Assembly (NCBI GenBank): GCA_964030475.1
Contig: CAXIPT010000001.1
Span: 7,773,687 to 7,837,686, forward strand
DNA from: Tethya wilhelma
Taxonomy: Eukaryota > Porifera > Demospongiae > Tethyida > Tethyidae
Direction of reading: 5' to 3'
Length of the DNA: 64,000 nucleotides
Below the pieces are notes generated by a model. The model did no database searches. It was not told where the DNA came from and worked only from the letters and a program-made list of their open reading frames with translations. Below, piece by piece: positions 30,893 to 41,327 of this stretch. Position 1 is the stretch's first letter, and each line of letters starts with the position of its first letter. The position numbers and the translations under genes are program-made.

Positions 30893-31707
30893 TGTTGATT
30901 GTGATCGACGTTCCAACTTAAAGTTGGCAGAGCTTAACTGATCTAAAGTTACTTTTCACTTTTATACTGTGAATTGTAGCCCTGAATCAGATAAATGCGA
31001 GACAATGAGCCCTGTCACTAACAGATCAAATTTCTTCACAATAATTAATGGCAGGTTCATATAGTGCATCATGTGTGCATGCATGATTGCACTTCCTTTG
31101 TTGATGTAGCCTTTGTGACTTATGAAAACCTCCAATGAGTAACTGGAACTTTTAGGAATCCTAACTAAGCTTAATACTGTGATACACAATAACATTATAA
31201 CATTGTGTATAAAAATCTAATATAGCACATGACATTGTATGATTTTCATAAATTACTCAGTTCAATAGTCACCCACCCACACACATTGCTTAACACACAT
31301 AATTATGTGTGTGCTTCATGCACATTGTGTGGCCATGGGTTCATCGTTTTGGGAAAGTCTATTGATTTGCGTCACTAAAGTTTGAATGAAGTACCTATCC
31401 CAAGCATGCAACTTTGTGTCAATTGTGGCAACTTCTAGGCTTCATCAAAGTGATGAACCCTTTTAAAGACTTAGCTGCGCATCAATAATAATTATGATTA
31501 ATTTTAATCATTGCCAAAATAAGGCATAAGGATACAAAACTATAGTAAGCCAAATAAACCTTAATTTAGTAAATTAGTACTGACTTATGACTAAAAGGAA
31601 ACTTAAAAAGTAATCAATGCTAATCTTTAGACTAATTTAATTTCTAAGACCTAGTAAGACACTATGCACTTGTGGGGGGCTATCATAGTAATGTGTGAAT
31701 AGAAATG
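30893..31707. other. 5' flank of NHL copy C; spacer to thiM
   Basis: Contains the shared CCCTGAATCAGAT promoter motif (near 30973) and a flank homologous to 27930-28100 at about 31310-31480. Nothing else recognised. Confidence 0.5.
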
Positions 31708-32517
31708 TCAATAAAGCTCTTCAACTTTTATGAGTGACACAAATTCCTCCACAGTCATAGTAGCAAGTGCATCATGGAAGTTGACCTTGAAAGATGCTGG
31801 GCCTTTGGTAGAACTATCCATAGCAGCCTTCTCAGCAGCAGCTCCAAAAAAAGAAAGAGCGGCCACTGTAGCCATACATACATCAGTCTTGTTGGCACCG
31901 ACAAAGCACGAGATAGTTGCTGTAGCAGAGCACCCAGTTCCAGTAAGCTGTGGAAGGTACTTGTGGCCATTCTTGATAGCAAACACTCTCTTTCCATCCG
32001 ATACATAGTCTATTGGTCCTGTTATCGCCACAACAAATCCTCGTTCCTCTGCCAAGGTTTTAGCTACTTTAGCCGGTTCTTTGAGATCACCACTAGAATC
32101 AACTCCTTTTACATCCCCACCAGCATTTGCAAATATGCCAATTTCTCCACAGTTGCCACGAAGAACAGAAAGCTTGACCTCTTCGGCTATTCTGGAGGCA
32201 GTCTTGGTACGGTAAGGTGTGGCTCCATTGCCAACAGGGTCAAAAATGACAGGTATGTTGTGTGAGTTTGCTTCTTTTCCTGCAAGCAGCATGGCTTCAA
32301 CCCATTCTGGTTCAAGAGTGCCCATATTGATGTTGATACAGGATGCTATCTTAGCCATGTCTTTCACCTCCATGAGTGAGTGGGCCATTACAGGGGAGCC
32401 TCCAACATGTAGGGTCACATTTGCTGTCAGTTCCATCACTACAAAGTTGGTGATGTGATGCACAAGTGGTTTTGAGTCCCGTACTGCTCTCAACTTCTCC
32501 CCTAGTTCAGCCATCAT
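31708..32517 (-). CDS. thiM: hydroxyethylthiazole kinase (ThiM-like)
   Basis: Intronless ORF of 269 residues with two tandem start ATGs (32517 and 32514). It phosphorylates 4-methyl-5-(2-hydroxyethyl)thiazole to its monophosphate in thiamine synthesis/salvage (cytosolic; EC 2.7.1.50). Whole-length match to the ThiM family (usual length ~260-270): the opening PLVHHITNFVVMELTANVTL, then INMGTLEPEWVEAM, the DPVGNGATPYR segment, RGNCGEIG, and the anion-hole and catalytic-cysteine motif LTGTGCSATATISCF. All key residues I can place are present, so it should be active. Animals usually lack this enzyme. Neighbours are animal genes and the sequence does not stand out in composition by eye, which argues against plain bacterial contamination. 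Ancient retention or horizontal transfer are both possible. Confidence 0.9.
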   Translation of the reverse strand: MMAELGEKLRAVRDSKPLVHHITNFVVMELTANVTLHVGGSPVMAHSLMEVKDMAKIASCININMGTLEPEWVEAMLLAGKEANSHNIPVIFDPVGNGATPYRTKTASRIAEEVKLSVLRGNCGEIGIFANAGGDVKGVDSSGDLKEPAKVAKTLAEERGFVVAITGPIDYVSDGKRVFAIKNGHKYLPQLTGTGCSATATISCFVGANKTDVCMATVAALSFFGAAAEKAAMDSSTKGPASFKVNFHDALATMTVEEFVSLIKVEELY

Positions 32518-32957
32518 TAGTGACTTGTGATCGAGCTTGTGATGTCACCTTGTCTTGTTGACCTTTGACCTAATGACTCTGAGCATTCTGATTAAGGGCA
32601 GAGTAACCCACCCAGACATATAGGCATACTACCATGAAGCTTCACAAAACTATAACTTGCAATTGACTATGTAGCAATACCAGAGCAGCCTGCATCAGTG
32701 ATATGCTAGGCCATCCGAAGCTATGCTATGTGCCATTAGGTGGGTGCTGGAATTCAGGAATTCAAAAATGGCCACATACTTGTTGATTCTGGCAGAATCC
32801 AATGTGTGTGCAGCTCATGCTATCAGAATTGGAATATTCAATTAAAAATCATTTTAAAGCAAAAATTCAGCAAAATCAATTTTCAATGTTTCAGGGGGAA
32901 ACTATTTTTGCAAAATATTTATGTTTACAGTAATTATTTCTGCCTTTAGTTAGCAGT
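32518..32957. other. intergenic, nothing recognised
   Basis: Spacer between thiM and the orphan exon; no coding or structural signal noted. Confidence 0.4.
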
Positions 32958-33304
32958 TCACAGCAAGTTAATGTAAATGGAATGCCACTTCTCATTCACA
33001 TCAGGAAGAGAACATTTAAAGGTTAACGTTCCACTTGGTGATGTGACACCACTCCTCTTGCTGAGACGAATCAGCTGCTCATGTCTGCCACGATAAAATC
33101 CAAATCCAGCTTCTTCAATAGGCACTATAGTTCCATTAGGGTAATAGAACTGTCCTCGGCGGTCTTCAGTAGAAAGTCGAAATTCACAGCAGTTAGGATT
33201 ATCAGTCTTGCAGAGTATTCCATTTTCCCGTTCTTCAACTTCAGCAAGTGGAACTGATCCATTGTTAGGAATTTGACGGCCATTGAATTCAAAATATACA
33301 TGAC
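32958..33304 (-). CDS. orphan 3'-terminal exon, secreted-type Ig-like N-terminal module
   Basis: Read on minus, an acceptor (ATTATGCAG) at 33305-33307 is followed by a 347-base open exon of about 114 codons ending in TGA at 32958-32960. It reads HVYFEFNGRQIPNNGSVPL, later CCEFRLSTEDRRGQFYYPNG, then GFYRGRHEQLIRLSKRSG and TLTFKCSLPDVNE. The paired cysteines, the NG-[ST]-x-V-P segment and the C-x-[IL]-P-D ending are, from memory, typical of an extracellular module common in sponge surface and matrix proteins; I cannot name a gene. The preceding exon is absent because a (CA)n tract and the N at 33406 follow immediately. Only partial frames appear as simple ORFs, so automated calls may miss it. 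Confidence 0.55.
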
Positions 33305-33360
33305 CTGCATAATGTTATTAGACACGGTTTGCCTTCAATTACTGAAGGGAACATATTATA

Positions 33361-33363
<3 letters not shown>

Positions 33364-33405
<42 letters not shown>
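33364..33405. repeat. (CA)n microsatellite at a contig join
   Basis: About 21 CA units directly abutting the single N at 33406. Confidence 0.95.
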
Positions 33406-33641
33406 NGAACACTTTGGAACAATATTTGGCTTGTTTGTCCTTTATATAGAGAGTTCATCCTCTTTCTCAGAAGTATTGCCATTAATATAGATTGGAATTT
33501 TCGGGAACCAGGAATCAGGTTTTTAATAGTGTCCCTCTATCTCAGAGGATACACTATTGCAGGTTGTAATGTACGTATATGTAGAACCTTCCTATAAGCT
33601 TTCACTTGAATTGGAAAGAAAAATCAATGTTACTAACTTAC

Positions 33642-35583
33642 ATGCTTCTGGAAGATTAGAGACTACATTGGATGTGCCTTCTTTCAGATAGAAGAAGGAT
33701 GTGTCCAGAGAGGTTACTTCAGTTTTTGAGAACTCCAGTCTTCCAGAGCTGACACATGCATGCCAGTTTCCAGATTCAGGTTGCACTTCACTAAATACAG
33801 CAAAATTTCCACTCCTAACATTAACAGTTGATGTAGCCCTACTTGGTTTTGTAACAGTAATGGTGTTTCCAGCATTAGCATTCATAGACAATTTTAGTTG
33901 CACTGCAAACTTGGACACTTGAAAAGTAGCACAGGAATCAGAAGTGTAGGAAACAGCTGGTGTCTGACGTTTGCGTCGTCGCCGTCCAGCTTCAGATAGT
34001 TCTGGTTCTGCTAGTGCTGTTAAGTGTACACATGGATTAGATTCATATGTTTCGATAAATTTTGCAAGTTCCCAATTGCTAAAAGGACTGGTGAGAGTTC
34101 CAGATGTTCGTGAGTTGATTTGAACATATTCATCACTAGGTGTGCTTTGTGTTAGGAAAAAGTGAATGCATACCCCAGCATCATTTGCTAGACGTATAAC
34201 TTCATCAGTGAGCTCAGTCTGTTTTGATGGAGCATCTGTGATAACAACCATTTGAGAACCTTCTACCATGAGATCATAATAAGTGTCATCATCGTCAAAT
34301 GTTATACTTGCTTCAAGAGTCTTTTTCATGGCATATAGTGCATACTCTGGTCCATCACCACCACCATTTGCTGTAAGGGCTTGTATAGCATCTCGAAGAG
34401 CTCTAATTTCATCCAGTAATTGTGGATTTGTCACTAGCATTGGACCAACACCTGTATAGAAGCAAATTAACAACAATTTCCTTTTGAAATATTAAGATAA
34501 ACAGTATTATAACCTGTCTCCCACTTGCAGAAAGCTCCAGAATATAATATTATTACATATACATAAGTATAATATTATACTATAGTGTGTAAAATTCACA
34601 AAGATTTTGATTACTTTCTTCAGCTGAGTCCCGAGTGTCATCAATATCATTGAAAGGCATCAAAATGTAGCAGCCAAAATATGCCAGTTGTTCTTCTCTC
34701 AAGAGAAACTCTTCTAGAATCTGTCTAACAGTTGCAATTTGACCGCTCATGCTCCCAGTAGTGTCAATGACAAATGCTAAACACTGATCCCCCTCAGGGT
34801 TTAAGTCAGCAAATCCAAACATTGGTTTCAAGTAGTTGTCAGGATCCAAGCACTCAAAGAATTCACAAACACAAAAAAAATCACCACTCTCAATTCCTCC
34901 TGGAGGGCATTCACACTCATCACGGGACATCATCAGACAAGGATCATCTTGTCTTTTCTTCCTTGAAGCTGGTGGTCCACCTTCATCAATGCATAGAAGT
35001 TTCCCAAAGATAGATCTGATATTGGATATGTCCTTTTTTCGAACTTCGAATGCAGACTTAAACTCTTCCACCAGTCTACTAATGTCTGCACGTGTAGGAA
35101 TCGAAGTTCCCTTGCAAGCTTCAGCTTTGGCAACTGAAATCTCATTAATAGCTCCAACAAATGTGTTGTAGCCAACAATAGACGATTTTCTGCCAAAGTT
35201 TTCTGCCAGTTTGTCATACACAAGTTCAAGTGAAGCTGTGGAATTGCTACCAGTTTCCTTGAGGTCAGGTGAGATTGAGCTGAAGACAGAAGGAGCAACA
35301 CCTTCAAGGATAGATGCAGTGACCTCCAGCTGCACTTCTGGAGTTGTAGCTCTCACAATATCATCAACAGCATCCTTCACCTCTTTGCTGCAAACACTTG
35401 GAGCTTCTTCAGTGACACAATGAGCTAATATTATTATTAAATGAAGAAATGTTACAATAACTATTAACAGCCAAAAAGAAGCATACACACAATAATTGTA
35501 ATACCTTGAAATATGATTGTCAGCAACACAATAATTGTTGCTACTGTGCAAAGCAGTTTGCATTTGTAACAATTTCCATCCAT
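33642..35583 (-). CDS. secreted VWA/EGF-repeat protein, 5' part (exons 1-3)
   Basis: Exon 1 is 35505-35583 (ATG 35583; MDGNCYKCKLLCTVATII, a signal peptide), exon 2 is 34615-35424, exon 3 is 33642-34451. Splice phases agree (79 nt, then 810 and 810 nt). Exon 2 begins AHCVTEEAPSVCSKEV, adds a helical region of about 120 residues, the RKKRQ furin-type site, a Cys-rich patch and the first part of the VWA domain with the DTTGSMSG metal site. Exon 3 completes the VWA ([21 protein letters not shown]) and has the second polybasic site RRRRKRQ. Exon 4 is missing because the contig ends at 33406. Bases 33407-35032 look identical to 23451-25076, introns included. The two fragments are therefore best read as one gene split by misassembly. 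Confidence 0.85.
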
Positions 35584-36925
35584 AATTATCCAGCTACAGT
35601 TTAGAGTGCACCACTATAGTTATACCTCAATCATCAAACTATGCTTCAAATGCTATTGCCAATTAAGGTTATCAGACTAACTTGCACTCCAAGTGAAGAT
35701 TATGATGCCTGTTAATTTCTAATAGCCTTTTATAGCATTCTGTAACATGCTTGATTATGTGTTTTGACGTATGAATGCTAAAATTATATTGTGGTCAATC
35801 ATTAATTTATTTTCATAAATCTGCACTTCTCTATACAAGTTTGAACCCTAGATTGGCAATGAGTTTAGCAGGCTACTGGCTAGCAAGATGTGTACAGCTG
35901 TTTGAGGTTACTATGTTGTTAATGTACCTTCACTTTCAGTACAGATGAACCCTTATGCAAGTTTAATTAGGTAGCAAGACATGTATAGCTTTTTGAGGTT
36001 GCTATGTAGGTTGTTTACCTTAAATATTAATTATGCATAAGTTTACATGATATAATATTATATACATTATGCATCTGGACACTAAATCAATTTTGTTCAT
36101 TGAACTTTCATGATGACGTCTGAACTTTTGAACACATGATCAGTACTTCTTTTTATCAATAATTGCAAGGATCCTTGCCCACAAGACTAAATGTCTACAT
36201 TCAGTACAACTATTTTATTGTCACATTAATTTTGGTGGTTGAACTATTAATAGTAATATCACAAAATGTAAACAAGCCATGGATTCATGGTATATAATTT
36301 GGTATCATAAGATCGGCATAGTCTGGTTACCTTTCAACGATTATCTATGGTTTAACGTATGAATATGCTAAAATTATATTGTGGTCAATCATTAATTTAT
36401 TTTCATAAATCTGCACTTCTCTATATATACAAGTTTGAACCCTAGCTTAGCAATGAGTTGAGCAGGCTACTGGCTAGCAAGATGTGTACAGCTGTTTGAG
36501 GTTACTGTGTTGTTACGTAAATGAACCCTTATGCAAGTTTAATTAGGTAGCAAGACCTGTACAGCTTTTATTAGGTAGCAAGACCTGTACAGCTTTTGAG
36601 GTTGCTATGTAGGTTGTTTACCTTAAATATTAATTATGCGTAAGTTTACATGATATACATTATGTATCTGGACACTAAATTAATTTTGTCCATTAAACTT
36701 TTATGATGATGTCTGAACTTCTGAACACATGACCAGTACTTCTTTTTACCAATAATGCAAGGAATGGCTAACCCACAAGACTAGATGTCTACATTCAGTA
36801 AAACTATGTCACATTTGGTGGTTGAACTATAGTAATATCATCACAAAATGTAAACAAGCCATTCATGGTAACTTGGTATCATAAGACCGGCATAATCCTT
36901 TCAACACAAAATTAATGATACTCAT
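35584..36925. other. intergenic with a ~570-bp direct repeat
   Basis: Two diverged copies of a noncoding unit lie in direct orientation, about 35757-36335 and 36351-36905. Shared stretches include GCTAAAATTATATTGTGGTC, GCTACTGGCTAGCAAGATG and TTATGCAAGTTTAATTAGG. Copy 2 has an extra internal duplication of TTAGGTAGCAAGACCTGTAC (about 36543-36595). No ORF. Confidence 0.8.
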
Positions 36926-39674
36926 CTAAAGTTTATATGCTACAACTGAAGTGGAAAGTCCAATCTTTTTTCTTAATTCTTCGCTCTCTGCTATGCATTG
37001 ATCTGCCTCACCACTATCAATCTTCTCCTTCCATCTTGCCAATGCTTCTTTCAACAGCTCCGGAGCCAGGGCAAACACACTGATGCATGTACAAACACAG
37101 TAAATAGAGTCTATTAATTAAAGACCACCTTATTTGAGAATGCCACTGGAAGTTAGCACATATTGATAATAAGATTCAACACATTGATAATATATGTACA
37201 TGCCAGTCAATACTGTTATCTTTCTACATCTAACTTTTAACTGGTAAGCCGTAGCAAGGTGGAAAAACAGCCAAAAGAAATGGCATTTGAAAATTTGAAT
37301 AGTGAGCAATTTTTTTCACTAGCATTCATTCTCCCAAGTAAGGTGAGTATTGAGACCCTGAAGAAGTCATGCTTTTTGGAGTGTATAGACTCTATGAACT
37401 ATTACAATTATTGAGCTTGAGATAAGTGACTGTAAGCTCACCTGACAGTATTCCTCCATTCCTTTGAAAGAGGCCCCTCCTTGTTGTTCCAGTCCTCAGG
37501 CTTGAATAGAATGTCAGTTAAGATTATGGCTGGACCCTGAGTAAATCCACTTCCAGTGAGAAATTCTTGAAGCAATGGAATACTTGGAAGTCTGTAATTA
37601 GAATTAAACATTGAGGCAACTATGTATGATTATTGCTAGTCTACTTAAAGGAACTGTATCACTATAATATAAGCTAGCGGTTAAGTGTGCATTATGCAAG
37701 CTACTATGACTTGTAATGCCAGCTGACCACATAGTACTACTACATGAGTAACAGCAAAATGCACAATACACACAGTAGTATGCAAATGTTTCCGAATGTG
37801 GTACCCAAGTATAAACAAAAACGTCACAAAACCTCAAAAATTTTATTTTTAGTAGCAAAACACAGGTTATAATAATAGTAACAAAACACAGTGTATAATG
37901 ACACAGTTCCTTTAAAGGTTGGCAGTATATTGTGTTGAGTTAGACCATTATTATATATATACTTTCTCTTGGTTGCTGCAAAGCAATAATTATGATCACT
38001 GCTAAGGCATGCATTTACTAGGGCATTCAAGAAAACTACCTCTTATTAAAAGCCCATCTGGTTTGAGAATGCCAGTAGAAAAAAATCAAATAATTTTCTT
38101 ATAATCCAACTGGTTTCAAAATTTAAAACACCATTGGAATATGCACTTCTCCTAGTTCTTTTCCAGCTTGTTATACCTTACCAGTAAAACGTTAGTTGAA
38201 AGTTTTGACCACGAGACAATATTGAGCATTGTCAACATCGTGAATCTCATTATCAACCATGTGTCTAACTTCCAGTGGCATACTCAAACCATGATCAACT
38301 TTAGAATGGGAATCTCGCAACCCACCCACTAAACCAAATATAGTAGTCTTCTCCACCCCACTTCCCCCAAAATAAGATGCATATAAAAGCTAGTGTTATA
38401 GTGAGTTTCTTCATACGCACTTTTTAGAAAGTTGTTCTTGAGCCCGAGGAACTATTGAGAAGTACCATGGTGTTTTACATTGCTCTGGTGCAATGGTATT
38501 GATGAGCAAGGTCCCTCCACCTGGCTTCAACACCCTGTGAGCCTCACTGATGAATTTCTTGATCATCACAAAGTCACTGGAGTCAGGAGCATCAAGATGG
38601 TGGATAACCTGCACAAGGAGTAAACAGAAGTAAACAGAATGAGGAAACAGATCATATGTTTGAGGTCTGTTCATTGCAGAGACCCCAATAACAAACAAAA
38701 TTCATGGCTTCTGATAGTCACTATTGAGTGTGTGACCACAGTAGTATAGTGCTGGTGAAATGGGTGTGTAGTAAGATAAAAAGTTATCGACAATCTAGGT
38801 TAAAATTTATATGCTTCATCTGTATAATAGGTATAGCCTGTTTCCATGTAGGCCTCCCCTTAAAAGGTCAAACTCTCTCTACACATAGTAAGGTATATAT
38901 TAGGCCGGGAGTCAGACAGTATCATCAAAGCAATGACATATATATGTTTGAGAGGTCATAGGTCTCACCATATTGCAACAGATACCATCAAAATGGCCAT
39001 CAGGAAAGGGTATGTCAGTTATATTCCCTTGCATCACTTCAACATTCTTCAAGTGAGCTGTTTTCTCCTTTGCCTTTTTCAGCATTCCACCATTCAACTC
39101 CAACCCTGTCACCTTGCCAACAAACTCACTCAGAGCGACAAGATAGTTACCAGTGCCACAACCTAAATGCATATACCACATCTCACTATAGTGTTTCCAT
39201 AAAAGTCGAGGACCTCAATGTATGAATCGTAGTATGCATGCACAGCTAGATAGATTAACCCACAATCAGACTATCATAATAGAGTACAAACATACCTGCA
39301 TCCAGTACGTGGAGATCCTTCAATGCACGCTTTGTTCCATATGATAATGAACCCAGGATAACCTCTACACCAAAGGCTACACGAGCTGAACATAAAAATA
39401 GTACCATTGAACATCATATCAACTCAATATCAGTTGGATTAATTGTGTACACTGACTTATAGAGTATGATCCTCAGTCTCAGGTCTCATAGATAATAGGA
39501 GGTATATATAGTGTTAAAGCTTACTGTTTAATTATGGTGATGGTTGTATTATATTAAAGACATATGAAACTGAGTGTCCTGTTGAGCCTAAGAGTATAGT
39601 AGATCACATTGCATGTGCCATGACTTACTTGAGTCATAGTTTTGTGAGGCTTCGTGGTAATTTTCAAAGTCCAT
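36926..39674 (-). CDS. class I SAM-dependent methyltransferase (Methyltransf_11 type)
   Basis: Six exons on minus, phases consistent: 39629-39674, 39296-39385, 38969-39162, 38421-38608, 37442-37591, 36926-37079; about 273 residues. ATG 39674 gives MDFENYHEASQNYDS. Exons 2-3 hold the SAM-binding motif I (LHVLDAGCGTGNYLVALSEF) and motif II (KVTGLELNGGML). Exon 3 also has VEVMQGNITDIPFPDGHFDG, and exon 4 has the post-I motifs HHLDAPDSSDF and EAHRVLKPGGGTLLIN. The layout matches UbiE/COQ5-like small-molecule methyltransferases; the substrate cannot be inferred. No mitochondrial presequence is evident. It is head to head with the peptidase gene at 39926, the starts only about 250 bp apart. Confidence 0.85.
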
Positions 39675-39925
39675 GGCAGTCACTAGTCTGGCCAGCCACA
39701 GACTCAGAGGAGGAGGCAGTCAGTCACATGAAACCAATTGGAAATGGTCGTTGTAATCATAAGCTTCGCGATCGCGAGAGATATATCCCGGTACGCGGTG
39801 CGCGCTCGCTCTCGGCTTCTACATATACGTACGAAGTTAACGATCGCGATATCGAGGGTGAAGCAATAATTATTAAGAAATTGTGAGGTCATTTTGTAAT
39901 TACATGGTTCCTCCCCTTCCCTTTT
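39675..39925. promoter_or_regulatory. shared bidirectional promoter, CpG-rich
   Basis: The 251 bp between the divergent starts contain a locally CpG-rich core (TCGCGATCGCGAGAG, CGGTACGCGGTGCGCGCTCG, ATCGCGATATCG at about 39766-39860) in an otherwise AT-rich region. No TATA box is obvious. It probably drives both the methyltransferase and the PM20D2-like gene. Confidence 0.6.
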
Positions 39926-41134
39926 ATGATTATGGCAGAACAAAAGTGTCTCAAAGAAATAGCATCAGTAAAGATTGATCTTTTCCAATGTGAACTTGAA
40001 GACTTGAGTGGAAAAATTTGGACAAATCCAGAACTAGGATTTGAAGAGCACAAAGCTCATGATTTGCTAACAGATTTCTTGGAGAAGAACGGATTCACTG
40101 TGGAACGATCCTTCACAGGAATATATACTGCTTTCAGAGGCACCTTTGGTTCAGGAAGACCTAATGTGTGTGTGATATGTGAATACGATGCTTTACCAGA
40201 GATCGGTCATGCCTGTGGACACAATCTGATAGCAGAGGCTGGTATTGCTGCTGGACTGGGTTTGAAGGCAGTTCTGGAGTCTTCCAGTGCTCTAAAGGGA
40301 ATGGTAACTGTCATGGGTACTCCAGCCGAAGAGCCAGGAGGTGAAACTGGTGGTGGAGGAAAGGTGTTCTTGATTGAAAATGGTGCTTTTGAGGGCATTG
40401 ATATTGCGATGATGGTACACCCTGCACCCTACTCTATTCTCAAAACTCAATTTGTTGCTTGCTCTGATAGACAAGCCACTTTTACAGGCCGAGCAGCACA
40501 CGCAGCAGCCTTTCCATGGGAAGGAGTGAATGCCTTGGATGCCGCTGTGATGGCTTACAACTCCATCTCTGTTCTCCGCCAGCAAATGAAGCCAACTTGT
40601 AGTATCCATGGTATCATATCAAATGGTGGAACAAAGCCCAATATCATTCCAGAGAGTGCTCAGATGCAGTATATGATAAGAGCTTCAAATGCTGATGAAA
40701 TGCTTGTACTTGCAAAACATATAGATGCTTGTTTTGAATCAGCAGCTAAAGCTACTGATTGCAAAGTAGACATTATTGCAAATTCGAAGTCGTACAATGA
40801 ACTACAGAGTAATGAGATATTAGCAAAGCTCTACAATAATAATTGTCTCAAACTTGGGTTGGTTATGAAGGATACTCTGCTGGAGATCTGTTCAACAGAT
40901 ATGGGGAATGTTTCATACACAGTGCCCTCAATTCATCCAATGTACAAGATTGGAAATGGTGAAAAGTATCATACAAGAGATTTTACTTCAGTTACAAACA
41001 CTCCAGAGGCTCACAAGGAGACTCTAGTTGCTGCAAAGGCCATGGCCCACACCTGTATTGATGTACTCACGACAGACGGTCTACTGGAGGAGATCAAGAA
41101 GAGTTTTGAATCTCAAATAAACAATATACAGTAG
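39926..41134 (+). CDS. PM20D2: M20 peptidase, PM20D2-like (dipeptidase)
   Basis: Intronless, 402 residues from ATG 39926 (a second ATG at 39932 is also plausible). It is an M20 metallopeptidase/amidohydrolase, closest by motif to PM20D2, which cleaves beta-alanyl and gamma-aminobutyryl dipeptides containing basic residues and acts in metabolite repair. Metal-site and substrate regions seen: CEYDALPEIGHACGHN, the catalytic glutamate in GTPAEEPGGETGGGGK, and the dimerisation-domain signature GRAAHAAAFPWEGVNALDAA followed by MKPTCSIHGII and PNIIPE. Near the end TDMGNVSYTVPSIHPMYKIG and YHTRDF carry the last conserved histidines. Length fits the family. It shares a promoter with the divergent methyltransferase. 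Confidence 0.88.
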   Translation: MIMAEQKCLKEIASVKIDLFQCELEDLSGKIWTNPELGFEEHKAHDLLTDFLEKNGFTVERSFTGIYTAFRGTFGSGRPNVCVICEYDALPEIGHACGHNLIAEAGIAAGLGLKAVLESSSALKGMVTVMGTPAEEPGGETGGGGKVFLIENGAFEGIDIAMMVHPAPYSILKTQFVACSDRQATFTGRAAHAAAFPWEGVNALDAAVMAYNSISVLRQQMKPTCSIHGIISNGGTKPNIIPESAQMQYMIRASNADEMLVLAKHIDACFESAAKATDCKVDIIANSKSYNELQSNEILAKLYNNNCLKLGLVMKDTLLEICSTDMGNVSYTVPSIHPMYKIGNGEKYHTRDFTSVTNTPEAHKETLVAAKAMAHTCIDVLTTDGLLEEIKKSFESQINNIQ

Positions 41135-41327
41135 GTCATTCAAGTTTACTACTATTTTCTTCCGGGGCCAGTAAACATTTAAGATTAAGCAGATTTAAAC
41201 AAATTTAGATTTGTATACTTTTAAGAAGTTAACTGTTCAGATGTGTGACTTGTATTATTATTCAGAGGAACACTTGTGATAATAATCTTAGTATTACAAT
41301 GAATAATCAATAGTTTTAATTATAGTT

